Assembly: GCA_023055355.1 (NCBI GenBank)
Contig: JALJCS010000001.1
Coordinates: 24,365,881 to 24,429,880, forward strand
Direction: 5' to 3'
Source: Agelaius tricolor
Taxonomy: Eukaryota; Chordata; Aves; Passeriformes; Icteridae
Length of the DNA stretch: 64,000 nt
Both the position numbers and the translations under genes were made by a program. Of this stretch, positions 51,833-63,200 are shown piece after piece (within the stretch, counting starts at the first letter, position 1; every line of letters starts with the position of its first letter). The notes beneath the pieces are model-generated. The model did no database searches and was not told the DNA's origin. It saw nothing but the letters and a program-made list of their open reading frames with translations.

Positions 51833-54800
51833 TCACAAATCATTATATCTTTTAAAAATTTTTGGCTTTTTTGACTGACAGTAAATTGTATTCGTGCTAT
51901 TAAATGAAGACATCTCCGAACATTTGGAAACAACATTGCACATTGTGATGAAAATCTATTTGCAATAAAAAGAAAAACTAAATGCACAGAAGTGAAACAA
52001 AGATGAGCTTTATATGGCTGCAAAAGTCAACCTCTATGTGATTTTATGTTATCAGCAAAGAAGTAGTAACACTATAATCCATTCTACTACTACAAAAACA
52101 AAATCTACCTAAACAGAACTTAGCCATTGGAAAGCCTTTGACAAACTCTAATAGTTTTGTTTTGGAGGATAGTTTCTGTCCTTTTTAAGGGCAATGGGGG
52201 AAGACCAGGAGATGCTTAGGCATGTGTTAACATCAGACCTGTAGGACTACTTTATAAAAATTGCAGGAAGCACATACACAGCAATATCAAAAAGACTTGG
52301 CTTATTAAATGCATTCTACAGGAGTAATGAGGATAGACACAGCAGTTAATTCATACTCAGTTTAAAAATCCTCGGTCATATTTTTGTTAAACATAATTGG
52401 AAGCCTTAATGGCAGTTCTCTCAGTTCTCTTCAAGTTCCCGACAAGGCTCTTCCAGCCCATTCAGCGTTACAGGTGCTAATTCATACCCCCGGGTAATTC
52501 AGAGTTACTGAACCTTAGGCTGCTTCTTGGGGGAGGCAAAATCCCAGCCCAGAAAGAAAACCTCCAGAGTTTCTGTGATGAAGGTAAGAAAAGTAACCTC
52601 TACAAATCAGGAAGAAGTAATTTAATTTTCCTCTAGGTCAGGCATCAAATCTTTTCCCTTACATCAGTGACCCCTGGGTACTTGAGGCTCACTTGGGAGA
52701 ATTAACAACATCCCATGCTTTATGGCAAGCCAACAAAGTTGATCTTCAAAACAAGGCATCCTAAAGAACCCACCTATCTGCAAAGGACACCATCTCAAAA
52801 GAGCATGGGGAGAAATCCTACACTGATTACACCACCAGCTGTGGGGCACAGCTGGTTACAAATAGCATCACCTCTTCTCCTTTTCCTAGGTCTGCAGGTT
52901 GAACAGGAAAGAGGCAGGGATCAGACTCTGGGAGCTAGATCAGACTTCAGGCTTTCTGACTGCTCCTTGCCATCTGGGCTTTTGCTACTCATCCTGAAGA
53001 GGTGCACCAGAAAAACTGCAGGAGGGAAAAGATGAGTCCTGTGGGAAGTACATTTCTCTTTCTAAACATTAAGATGAAATGGCTCAGGTTCAGACTCCCA
53101 ACTTCATGTACAAGAATCTCAGTAATTTAATTTTCAGTTGTTAATAATTTTTATGTTTCCTCAGTGGAAAAATGCTTAAATGTAATTTACATTCAAGCCA
53201 CCAAAAGGTTATAAACAATTCCCAGGCTGAAGGCTGCCAAACTATGTCAATCCAAGAAGGTATTCTTGCAAGAAGTACTGTTCACAAACCTGCAGTCCAA
53301 GGAAAATGTGCCACAGAAATGAAACAATGGAGAAAAAGCAGCTTATTTCCTTCAAGGGCTGTGTAAATATCTCTGGAATGTGTGTATTTCAGGGTGACCT
53401 CCTTCTGGGGTTTGCATTTTCCATAACTTCCCTCTGGTAAGAGGGAGACTCGCTGTGCACGTCCAGGTCCCCAGCTAGGGTCTGTCAGCCTTGCCTGCTG
53501 CAGTCAGCAACACCCAACTGATTTAGTGCAGCTGAGGCACTGGCTCATTGCTCACCAGCTATTCTGAGAAGCAGAGCTCAGGCTCTGCCTGCCCCAGCAT
53601 TGGTCCAGCAGGAGTCAAAGGGGTTGGGCTGCACTGCAGAGGGAGGGAGAGCAGCAGAAAAGAATTTAGATCTCCCAAACTGTGAACCTGTCAAACTGAT
53701 GAAAAAGTCCTGCCCTGTGGTATCACACTTATCTTCCTCAATTTGCTATCTATATGTGCAATAAAGCACTGGATGTTTAGCTGATTGGAAAGTTAAGATG
53801 GGCTATTCCAAGTTTACTCCAATCTTGAATAGCATTATCTTTCTTTAGCATCAAAACATAAACTAGAGGGAGACAATAACTAAGCTTGTTAAAACTTTGT
53901 AACAACTCTCTGGGTCAGGTTTTTGAATCACTATCAACAAAGAAACAGAAGTTAAACCCCTTAAAGCACTACACAATTCCTCCCTCCCAAGTCAAATTTT
54001 AGTACTATACTAGAGGTAAGAAATCACCTTTTCCTTAGGGTTTGCACCTGGAACAGTCGTACTGTTAATCAGTTTACAGCTATGTTAAATAATTTGCCAG
54101 TACCTGTCTGAAATAGACACAAATAAGATAATTTTTTTTTCTGCAATTGTAAGTTCTTGCACCCACCAGCCAACTAGAATTGTTAAAGATTACATACACA
54201 GGGCCATATATGTACTTACTACAGATTATTTTTCTGAAGTTCTGCCTGTGTATTATCTATACTGCAATTACATCTGTTGCGTACACCACTAAGACAATCA
54301 ATAAATAAATGCTCCAGTCAAAACCCCACCTAAATTTACATAGCATACAAAACTTAGCTTAGACTGAAGAATTAATCTTAACATAAAAATTTAAAAGCTG
54401 GAGTTTGCCATATTTTGTTAAGTTCTGCATAGTGGTTGCTCTTCAGAAATTCCTATATCAAGTCACATAGAAGTAAACTTCCTTTCCAAATGTCTCAGCT
54501 TTGTTCAGTCCCTTAACTCTGCAGCTTTACTTTTAAAATACTGGAACCAAATCTTGGGCTTTCAACAGTACTCCAGTACCATACTCATGTCCAGTATAAG
54601 ATTATGGAGAAGTGGTTTTCTTCGCAGGTCCTTAACCTTTTTGTACACTTCCATGCAGGCTCTACACAACCTAGCTAATCAAAGGTATTCCTTCATGCTC
54701 CTAACCAATTTCAGTAGGGATTAAACATCCAGACAAGGATCTATGATGCCATCATCAATTCTGAACCTCGGTTTCCAGTCTACAAAATAGATACAACACT

Positions 54801-55179
54801 CACAAACGTAAGGATATTTGTAATACCTCACTCATGGATGTATCTGAAGGATGAAGAGCTGAAGAAGGCAGCTGGGCTTGCTTTTTGTTTGATTGGGGTT
54901 TTTTGTTTAACAAAACAGCACATCTGATGCACACAAATCCCACCTGAAGAATTTGCATAAGGCTCTGTCTCTGGGAAAGGGACATTTTTTTCTGAAGAAA
55001 ATTGTGCACAGGTTCTGAATTCCCAGGGCACTTTTCCTTTCCTAGCTTGAGGAGATTTCTCTCTGTGTTTTCCCAATGCTCTGAGCATCTCGGAAACCTG
55101 CCCTGAGGCAAGCAATAAATGGGGGTGGGGAGATAGGACTGGAGCTGTAGTGCCTGGCTCTTCTTGCCTTTGTTTGTAA

Positions 55180-56239
55180 AATGAAGCGTTTGAAAGGGAA
55201 TTTTGATGGACTATACTGACTGCGGGGCCCATTTCTCATAGCTAGAAGACCATGAAAATAGCCTATATAGAGCCATTCTACCCACACCCCAAGTGCAGGT
55301 AAGGAACTCTAACACCTGCTAGTAATTAAGACCAGACCTTGGCAGCTAATGTTGGCTCATTTATAGCAGATCGAACACAGGGCATCTTTTCTGACAAGAC
55401 TACAGGACGTGTGATGATGGATTATTAATGTAGTTGGCTGGCAGCTGCACTCAAATTCATTGCTGTGGCAGCTGCTCAGTAAAATTTGCTGGAAAATCCA
55501 GTGGAGATTAGGTTTTGATGAAAAATTTCAAGGCGCTTTTCTCTAATGTGAGCAAGCACAGAGCTCCTGGGTTTATTGAACATTGCAGATCAGCAAGATA
55601 GCGATGCTTTTGCCTAAGTGGATGGAAAGTGCTGGGAAATGTGGGCTGCTCCAGCCGGTCTGTGCTGCTCTCCAGCTCCGAGTTCTCCCCGGTCCTGTTG
55701 AACAACATCCACAGGCTGTCATTAGAGGGCCCAGCTGCAAATGCCAGGGCCGTGCTCGGGAGGCAATTACCCACGCCTCTGTGTAACTGCGGCACTCGCC
55801 TGGAGTGCATTACAGGGAAATACTTATAGCAAAACAGGATGTTGCGATGGGTACGGAGCTTTTCCTGATCAAGGAGAAAGTGCGTCATGTAACTCGATGA
55901 TGTTGCTTAACATACGAAATCGCCCTGGTTGTGCGATTAGATAGTATGTAGCATGGCTGACTTGAATTTCTGGTCCTACTTTCTCTTTTCCCCCGGCATC
56001 AAGCACATGGCTGGAAGCTACAGGAGACGGTCAGGAACCCGGCTGGTACTGGGAGCGGCGGGAGTCACTCCTTATGCAGTCCCAGCTATAAGAAATGCCA
56101 GGGTAAAGAAATGACAGTTCCTCTGGCTTAACATTAGTGAGGAAAAACTTCCCCCAACTAGCACGAACGTACATTTTAAGATTCACCTAACAAGATCTAT
56201 TTTGACTGCTGGCGGAGTTACATTAAGTCGCCCAATTAA
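55180..56239. promoter_or_regulatory. Proximal upstream region of EML4, candidate regulatory
   Basis: Single-copy-looking sequence with scattered CpGs leading into the CpG island. It holds two CAGCTG E-boxes 27 bases apart (55442-55447 and 55469-55474), GATTA-type homeodomain cores near 55420, and TATATAG at about 55264. No open frame here looks like a real protein. Function is inferred only from position and motif density. Confidence 0.35.
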
Positions 56240-56355
56240 CCCACCCACAGCCCGTCCGACAGCACAAGCTTCTGAAGGTAAAGGGAGGTGCTGCTCCCGG
56301 CCGACCCACGCCGGAGAAGCTGCGCTGGCCCCGGCGCTGCCGCTCCCCGGCCATA

Positions 56356-56420
56356 GCCCAGCCCAGCCCAGCCCAGCCCGTCCCGTCCCGTCCCGTCCGG
56401 TCCCGTCCCGTCCCGTCCGC
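56356..56420. repeat. Pentamer microsatellite, GCCCA then TCCCG
   Basis: Thirteen consecutive 5-base units: four GCCCA, one GCCCG, three TCCCG, one TCCGG, three TCCCG, one TCCGC. It lies at the upstream edge of the EML4 promoter. The change of unit from GCCCA to TCCCG inside one array suggests point mutation followed by local expansion. Confidence 0.92.
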
Positions 56421-56594
56421 TCCGCGCAGCCCCGCGCCCGCAGCTCTCGCGGGAGCCGGGCCTGAGGCGCCGGGCGCTGCCCGCCCGCCGGCGGGGGCTG
56501 CGGGGCCGGCCCGCCCGCAGGGGAAGCGGCGGCTGCCAGGGCGGGCGGAGTCGGAAGCACGACAGCACGGGGCGCTGGGGCGGCGCTGGTGGCG

Positions 56595-56602
56595 GGGGCG
56601 GG
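56595..56602 (+). promoter_or_regulatory. GC box (SP/KLF site)
   Basis: GGGGCGGG preceded by another G, about 300 bases before the EML4 start codon. It matches the SP1/KLF core and is a reasonable core-promoter element for a TATA-less promoter. Confidence 0.6.
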
Positions 56603-56898
56603 AGCAGCTCGGCACTCGCCGCTGAGCTGGGGTCGCGGCGCACGGACGGAGCCGGGCAGCGCCGGCCCCGCAGCAGCAGCAGGAGCAGCAGCGGCAGGAG
56701 GAGCAGGAGCCGCCGGAGCCGCCTCCCGCCGCCGAGCGCGGGGAGCCGCCGGAGCCGCTGCCCCGGGCGGCTTGCGAGCGCCGGGCTGCGGCGCCGCCGC
56801 CGCTGCCTGCCGCCGCTCCGCGGGTGAATGAACCTGTCCCGGCCGAGCACGACGGTGGCTTCGCCTCGGGGTCCGGCACCAGCCTCCCTCCGCACAAG
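56600..56898 (+). other. EML4: Probable EML4 5' untranslated region (start uncertain)
   Basis: This is the stretch between the GC box at 56595-56602 and the EML4 start codon. It is dominated by CAG/GAG/GCC triplets and CpGs. The transcription start cannot be read from the sequence; I place it near 56600 only by analogy with an untranslated leader of a few hundred bases. It contains one upstream ATG at 56828. No splice acceptor was identified, so I treat it as continuous with coding exon 1. Confidence 0.5.
56671..56725. repeat. EML4: CAG/GAG/GCC triplet-rich tract in the EML4 leader
   Basis: Imperfect triplet repeat beginning with three CAG units and grading through GAG and GCC triplets. In all frames it gives low-complexity peptides, which explains several long open frames on both strands. 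It is probably transcribed as part of the 5' leader and may vary in length between individuals. Confidence 0.7.
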
Positions 56899-56923
56899 AT
56901 GGACGGTTTCGCCGGGAGTTTGG
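56828..56923 (+). other. Upstream ORF overlapping the EML4 start, out of frame
   Basis: An ATG 71 bases before the EML4 start opens a frame that is different from EML4's. It runs without a stop for exactly 32 codons to the end of exon 1, so in a spliced message it would continue into exon 2. Its context is weak (T at -3, A at +4), whereas the EML4 ATG is strong, so leaky scanning would be expected. The EML4 frame itself also stays open upstream, but with no in-frame ATG in the leader; only a GTG at 56824 is available. Whether the upstream ATG is in the mature message depends on the unknown transcription start. Confidence 0.45.
56899..56923 (+). CDS. EML4: EML4 coding exon 1 (5' end of the gene only)
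   Basis: EML4 (echinoderm microtubule-associated protein-like 4) is a cytoplasmic protein that binds and stabilises microtubules. From family knowledge it has an N-terminal trimerising coiled coil, a basic region, and a HELP/TAPE domain with WD repeats. Seen here: an ATG in strong context (A at -3, G at +4) followed by codons for MDGFAGSL, then one G, then the donor GTGAGT. The eight residues match the known EML4 N-terminus, and the split after the first base of the following Asp codon matches the human exon 1/2 junction. EML1 and EML3 begin differently. Only 25 coding bases are present; the coiled coil and all later domains lie in exons beyond the window. The exon sits inside a CpG island, as expected for a broadly expressed gene. 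The identification rests on eight residues plus splice phase and context, so it is strong but not proof. Confidence 0.86.
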
Positions 56924-56934
56924 GTGAGTGGCGG

Positions 56935-56949
56935 CGGGACGGGACGGGA
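56935..56949. repeat. CGGGA triplet array just after the EML4 donor
   Basis: Three perfect CGGGA units start 11 bases after the splice donor at 56924. They are the reverse complement of the TCCCG units at 56381-56395. With two flanking bases, 17 bases (56379-56395 and 56935-56951) are perfectly complementary. Confidence 0.85.
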
Positions 56950-57076
56950 CGAGGTGCGGGCAGCCCGAGTGCGGCGGGGCCCGGGGCGCGCACCTGCGGC
57001 CGGCGGGGATGCCGGAGCGGCGGGCTGGGACTGCCCGGGGCCGGCCGGGCCGGTGCGTGCGAACACCGCCCGCGGC

Positions 57077-57094
57077 GGGAGGGGAGGGGAGGGG
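57077..57094 (+). promoter_or_regulatory. G-quadruplex motif in EML4 intron 1
   Basis: Four G-runs (GGG, GGGG, GGGG, GGGG) separated by single A loops, about 150 bases after the splice donor and still inside the CpG island. Single-base loops give a very stable G4 in general. It lies on the non-template strand, so it would form in the displaced DNA strand or the nascent RNA. Confidence 0.8.
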
Positions 57095-57290
57095 ATGCCA
57101 GCGCGAAATCTGGTCAGCTTCAAACCATCTGTTGCGAGAGCTCCGGCTGCACTTGCCTTCTTTGTTCTTCCCTCGCCGTGGGTCTGCGCTTCCCCAGAAC
57201 TAGTTGCTTGGCTTTGGGCTGATGGTTTGGCTTAGGTTGTTTGGGGTTTTTAAAAATGTTATTTTGTTTTTCGGCTCTCCCTTTTGCTCC

Positions 57291-57298
57291 GGGGCGGG
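57291..57298 (+). promoter_or_regulatory. GC box in early intron 1
   Basis: GGGGCGGG followed by AGG, inside the downstream part of the CpG island. It is a match to the SP1/KLF core; function is not shown. Confidence 0.45.
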
Positions 57299-58282
57299 AG
57301 GGACGCCGTCGGTCCGGGCGCAGCGGGCCCGGTGTCTCGCCGGCAGCCGCGGGCAGCTCTGCCCTGTCCCGGCTCAGAGCGGCTCCGAGGGGAGCGCGGC
57401 ACCCCTGGAAACTTGGGGGCGCTGGCGGCATCCGCGGCTATGTTAGCGGGGCAGTCGGCGCCTTCCCGGTGTCCGAGCATCGTGCTGCGCCCGAGGAACC
57501 CGAGCTCCTGTCTGCCTGGGCGGCAGGTTCCTCTGCCGGAGCCGTGGCGCGATCGAAAATATTTACTGCTTGCTCGTGTAAATGCTGCCAGAAAACTGAT
57601 AGGCTGCGCTGCCTTCAGTTTTATGAAGGCTGCGGCAAATTCCCACCAGTTTCTTGAAGCAAAAATACTCCTCCAGCCTAGTTTCTTGACTTTTTTGGGG
57701 GACAGATTGCATGTGCTAGCAGGTGTTGCTGATTACACGTGTGAACTGAACATGCATTCAAATGTAAGAGTTGTAAACCAAGTAAGTTTCCATTTCTGCA
57801 AATCATAAGGCGATTGGCTTTGCAGGGCTGCCTACCTGCTGCTCTCATCGTATTCACTGCCGCCGCATCTATTGCAGGCGTTTCATAATCAAACTCACTC
57901 CATCTTTTGTAGAATAATAAATCTGTGCCTCTTAAAAATAAGATTAATTTATTTTTACGTCACTCCCGTAAAATCTGTAGTAACAGTGAATAGTTCTCAA
58001 TTTTCTGGAAAATTTGACTCATTTAAATACTTCTGAGTGTGATCCTAACCTTTCAGGTTTTTGAAATGTCAACTCCAGCGTTTTGGGCATCTCTCCAACC
58101 CAAACTGGTGCACCATAATTAACAGTATGCTTTGGTAGTTTGGCTCTTGGCCAGGTATACTGTCCTTGCTCAAGTAACTGCCATGGCCATTTCAGATCTG
58201 GTGATCAGGAAGCGACACATGGAGGAATTGTGCGGGTTCTGTTCCCAGTTTTCCGAGGGAAGATTGTGCCTGTGGGTGACAT

Positions 58283-58290
58283 ATGCAAAT
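58283..58290 (+). promoter_or_regulatory. POU octamer in EML4 intron 1
   Basis: A perfect ATGCAAAT octamer. It lies in a stretch (about 58170-58440) with several CpGs in an AT-rich intron and a GCCATGGC palindrome at about 58181-58188. The surrounding sequence looks like a possible conserved intronic element, but conservation cannot be judged here. Confidence 0.35.
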
Positions 58291-60280
58291 GTACCATGGT
58301 TAATATTTATGAACCTCTTAACCCAGCCGAAGAACTGATCACCATATCAAAGCACACCGATACTGCTTTTAACTCGTGCAGTATTAGTCCCGAGAGAGGT
58401 CGATATTTAGAAATAACTGGCTTTTGTTGGAAGTAGGAAAAACTCAATTACTGAAATAATAAAGCTTTGCTTTCTTGCTCAGGGAGGTTCTCAGTGAGCG
58501 GTGGCGTGGGACCGTCGGGTGGCCCAGCACCTTGTGCTGGAGCCGTGATGGGCTCATTGGGGCATCCCATATGTCTTATTAAGGAGGGGCTCCATCTGGA
58601 CCTTCAATTTGTTTCACTGTTTGTTCAGGAAGGCGCTGTGATTTTATGTGAATTTAATGAGGATTAAGCTCTGCTCAGCCTTTTAAAATGGGTATTATGA
58701 TATTCACTGCTAGTTGGCCTTTGATTTTCCTTTTGTGGCAAGCACTGATGCACAGAGGTTTTCTGGACTTGGGCTAAGGGGAGGGCATTCCCAGAATCTT
58801 TTGCTTTGAAGTATGAAACTTTTCGTGACTTTTTTGTTTCCAGGTTTGAATCATGCTGCTTAGTCCTCTTCTGTATTTATAATCACTTGTTGGCTGTTCT
58901 AGCTGCTAATGAGCACATGGAGTTCACAAAGATGTGTGAATTGTTCTGAGACCTTTTTTTTTTTAAACGTCTCTAATTAAAATCTAATGGCTTGGATTTA
59001 ATTAGCTGTCCGCTAAACGTCTTTTAGGAAGGCCATAAATTAATGTAATTTAGAATGAAATGTAAAAATTAATTAAAATTATTGTTGGCAAAACTGTGCT
59101 GTCTATGTATGTGCATGCTCAACCAGTCAAGCAGGCTTATTAGAGAGCAAGTTGTCCTTTTAATGCCTCTTGTCATTATCTGGAAGGCAAAATGTTATTA
59201 CAGATTGTGCCCTCTAGCAGAGGCAGAAATACCTTCTTGCATGTCTCTTGCAGATGAAAATACTTTACGCAGCTGTTTTCTTTTGGCTTCCACGTTGAAA
59301 TTTTTATGAGAATAAACAGATGAAAGAAACCATTTCATATGTAATTTAGAAAATTGTTTTGGTTATTGGCTTAGTAAGTGCTTATGTAGCATTCTACTTA
59401 CGAGTATACAATTACTGTATACAGTAAAAAAGAAAATCTATATGTTATGAGTTAACTTGCACAGTTGAAATAAGTATTGATTATTTTGATAAAGCACTGA
59501 GTTATTTCCCGTTTGCTGTGACTTCAGTACCTTTAGAATATCACAGTGCTTATTGAATCCCATGCATTATCTCAAGTAGGACAGTTGTATCTCACATTTG
59601 GCATTACCAATGTGATGGTTGTCAGAGGTCTCAATGGATTCTGGCCATCTGCTTTTCAGATGCATCCCTCGAAGTCAAAGAATGTGCTTCTGAATGGGAG
59701 CGAGCAGTCTGTGAGCCTGGGCTGGGCGCCTGGGCTCTTGCCTGGTGCCCTGGCTGAGACAGGAGCGCAGCATGGGTGTCTGGCTCTGGTGCTGCCAAGT
59801 TCCCCTGCCTCTTCAGGGTCCTCATCAAAACAGATCTGCATCAGGGCAGAGAAAGCACTGCTGATTCTGCCAAAGGAGTCAAGCAGAGAGTTCTAGCACA
59901 AGGAAAAAAAAAAAGGCAAATAAAAAAGCCCGTGTGGGAAATAGTGCAGCTAAGGCTGTCAATAAGTGTTGTCCTGCTTCATCCCTGGCTCCTGTTTGTT
60001 CTGCACTGCTGCCCCGAGTCTCTTCCACTCTCCTGCTGGTGCCTGCGAGCCCCCGGCTGAGCTGGTTCAGACATGCCCATCAGAGGGCTGCAGAAGACTG
60101 ACAGTTTTGCCAATAGTAATTTTGATTTTTAGGTACCATCGGGGATTATATTACTTTACTGCCTTGCTGCTTGCCCCTGCTGTTTTGGTGTGTTTCTGCC
60201 TGAATTGGCTAGTGAGGGAGTGGGCGAAGCATGGCAGGTGTGGGAGGGGAGCAGTGGGAGCCTTCAGCTGGGGGCAGGTG

Positions 60281-60295
60281 GGACCAGGTGGCGCT
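60281..60295 (+). promoter_or_regulatory. CTCF-like motif in EML4 intron 1
   Basis: The 15 bases GGACCAGGTGGCGCT fit the CTCF core consensus CCASYAGRKGGCRSY at 13 of 15 positions, with only the first two bases off. It sits in a GC-richer patch (about 60190-60430) about 3.4 kb after exon 1. The plus orientation points away from the promoter, into the gene body. Confidence 0.5.
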
Positions 60296-63200
60296 GTCAG
60301 CTCCGAGAGTGACTTTGCTGGGTCACTCGTGCCTAAGGTGCGAGATCTGCTCGATTTAGGCGCAGGAAGAGCCAGCCGTGACGGGCTGCCTGGGGCTGGG
60401 GAGCAGGGAGTGCGCTTTGCTGGATAGTTTTCCATTGCTTTTAGCAGCTGCATTGTTTTCCCCTCTGAGAAAGCTTCTGCTCGTGGAACTCTGTAACAAT
60501 AACTGGTGGTAAACAAAGATATGGAAACATTAATCAGATTATATTAAATAAATCATGACACCCTTTTCCAAGTTTGCCACCAGTGTGTGATGACAATGTG
60601 GAAGAGAGCATTTCAAAAGGACTCTCTCCGTTATTGACGTCTGCGGCAGAATAGTAACTCATAAAAAAATGGAGAAGTCTCAACTTCTGATTTCAAGCCA
60701 TGGTTTTTGTGCAGCTGTGCAGGATGCCCTGAAGGTTAGAAGGAGTCTTTCTGAAGGATTCTCTATGGTTGAAAATATTTTCACAGAGAAATTAAAATCA
60801 CTCTTATCTTGAAGTCTCAGGCAAGCGGAATAATTTAGGAATTTTTTTAAAGATTCTTTGAGCCTGTGCATTTTGTTTTCAGAGAACTAGAAAGTAAAAG
60901 AGAGCTGAAGTCACTAAGTGGAGACCAATGCTTTGCTCTGCTGTTGTTACTGGAGGAAGAACTGGAGATACAATTAAAAGGATTCTTTTTTTTATCATTT
61001 TGCACAGTATCTACATTTTGTTCTGTCACTGTGTGTGTATTGCTACTAACTGCAGTTATATGCTAACCACTTACTGGGGGGGTGACATGGAGGTAAGTTC
61101 ATATAATTTTGCCCTGTTTCTTTTCCTGGGTATGGTGCAGAAGAAGCTGTCTGTGTCAGGCAGGTTCTGAGGCAGTGTTCTGAGTGTGTGCTGCTCCCCA
61201 GCCCTGCAGGAACCAGCAGTGTCTGTTGAACCTGTGGCTTTGCTAAAACCCAGTAAGGCTTCTCCAAAGCCCCCAGTTTGTGGGGGCAGAGCTGCTGCAG
61301 GGCTCAGGAAGAGAGGATCTTGTGGTCGCTGGTGCCGTGAGCCTGGAAAGCGTGTGTGCATGATGATTCATGCCTGGCTGGGCTCACTACCGAGAAAAAT
61401 GAGTGTGTGGGGTATTTGTCATTTATTTGGGCTAGAATATTGAGTTTTATCGTTGCCCGTCTAGACTGCAGAAGTGGCCGTGGTGCTGCAATGCAATTGC
61501 TCATAGCAACAGCAAGCTCAGCCTAATTCACAGGGCTCTGCTCGTGGGATTGCTGTGTGCTATTGTCACTGTGCTGCTCTTCATAAAAATAAAAACTTTG
61601 GCAGGACATCATTCTCCCCTGCCTGAGAGGGATGGCCTTGGCTGGTGCCAGGGGAGATTAAACTCCAGCAGCAAGGAGGGAACAAGCTGTTTGCTTTAGA
61701 AACTTGGTGGTGGTGGCTCACCTTTTGTTAGAGTTCTTTAGTCCATGTGCAGTGAGGAGGAACCCTTTGCTCTCTAGCCAGCTGAAGAGCAAAGGATTGT
61801 GTGTTTAAAAAACAATTCTATTTTGCACAGGGTAATTGGCAATATTTGCTCTTGTTGTGAGTAGTATCTCAAACACAGGAGCCTGTTAGAACTCCTTCTC
61901 TTAGAATTTCTTTCTCCTTTAGAAAGGCTTTTAATGCTTGGGATACTTAGAATAATTTCTGGCCTTACAGTGTGTTTTTCATATTCTGTAACTGAATACT
62001 TTTGATATGGCAGTAGAGTTATCTGACAGGATTGTCTCTTGCTGAAAGAACCTACTCTGAAAGGATTTTTTCCTTCTATGCTTTATATCATGAAGTACAT
62101 AAGAGGGGAAAATTGGGCAAGAACAGTGTTCTTAGAAGTTCTTTGAAGCAGCATTTTGTTTTGTAAACATTATTATTATGATGATGGATTGTGTTGTTAG
62201 TAAGTACAGGGTGATCTGCATGTCACTCCTTGCTCTTTAGAGCTGCTTCCCTTCTTGGTGTGGTTTGTATCAATTATGGAGGTTTATTTTTCCTGTCTCT
62301 CTTTAGGTCCTTGCTAAACCTAATCCTTAATGAATGTGATTCTAAGGCCAAGAATGTTGTTCCTGTTTTACCCACACATAATGTAATGGGAAGGCTGGTA
62401 GAGGATAATTAATTTTATAGCACGTGGCATGTATGATGACAGTGCAAATCTCTCTGCTCTTGCTGGTGTTGAGCATTTCTAGTAGGGACATTCTTCTGTT
62501 TAGGAGGTGAAAATCACCTGATAAAGAACTTCTCATAAGCGTCACTAACTTCCTTTTCAAGAAATCTTTTTGCACTTACTTAGGAGCTCAGGTGGAACCA
62601 CTGCTCACCTCACCTCCTATTTTTCGGATATCTTGTTCACCGTTTAGGCTGTGAATGATTGAGCCTGAGCATAGGAAGAGCATGGCTTTGAAGAATGCCT
62701 GGGTTGAGATGTAAAGGAAGGCTAGTTCGGGGAGGTTTAGTAAACAAGTGAGCACCAGGACTTTAAAGAGGAATTACTTGCCTCTTTTTCTTCATCTGCT
62801 TGTTTAAATTGATGCAGAATTCTAGTTTCCTGGACTTTGCTTTAATTGAATGCTGAAGGATGGATAACTGGACACCGCATGGTGATGTGCAATTTTTTTT
62901 CTGAAAGCCTGAGTGCTCTTTAGGAAGTTCACATATGGGCATTCAGCTTGCAAAAGCTTGTGTCCATGGAGCAGTTTGGAGCCTGAACAGATCATTCAGT
63001 CAGTGCAAGTGAATGGGTGGTGCTGATGGAAGGGTGGGATGCAGAGAGCTACACCATCACCATTAAAAACCCGAGTTTATTGCTTAATCTTGGAACATAC
63101 AGAACGTTTTTTCTCATTTTGCCTTTTTCTTTTCTTCCTCCTTCCTGCTTCCTTTCTTATTTTTGTGTGGCTTTTTTTGCTCCGTGGTGCAAGTATTCAT

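Larger units (their letters stand above)
38822..55179. other. Intergenic, no gene recognised
   Basis: AT-rich DNA approaching EML4. It includes a polypurine tract (39822-39865), poly(A) or poly(T)-led tracts (42907-42941, 49126-49167), hairpins (46727-46757, 51812-51832), palindromes (44965-44978, 49807-49823) and otherwise single-copy-looking sequence that may hold enhancers. Open frames are at most about 120 codons and unrecognised. Confidence 0.6.
56240..57560 (+). promoter_or_regulatory. EML4: CpG-island promoter of EML4
   Basis: GC content jumps from the AT-rich background to a very GC-rich, CpG-dense stretch starting near 56240 and fading near 57560. It surrounds EML4 exon 1. GC boxes (GGGGCGGG) lie at 56595-56602 and 57291-57298, and an ETS-like CGGAAG core lies near 56551. 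I see no TATA box at a suitable distance, which fits a dispersed-start CpG-island promoter. The start codon region (CAAGATGGACGG) resembles a YY1 site overlapping the ATG. Boundaries are judged by eye. Divergent transcription from the other strand is common for such islands and is possible here but not shown. Confidence 0.85.

Noticed and set aside
1..56239. Exons of PKDCC, the human upstream neighbour
   Set aside because: No kinase-like peptide or other recognisable exon seen in any frame.
56236..57123. Long minus-strand open frame (295 codons) across the CpG island, and a similar one at 56223-56993
   Set aside because: Peptides are low-complexity Pro/Arg/Ala/Gly strings from GC-rich triplet repeats; stop codons are rare in such DNA. 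It overlaps the EML4 promoter and leader on the other strand.
56824..57222. Plus-strand frame containing MDGFAGSL read straight through the donor as a 132-residue protein
   Set aside because: It starts at a GTG and reads on past the consensus GTGAGT donor into intron. Only the 25 bases from 56899 to 56923 are EML4 coding.
57284..57808. 174-codon open frame in EML4 intron 1
   Set aside because: Starts at TTG, lies in the GC-rich intron start, and resembles no family.
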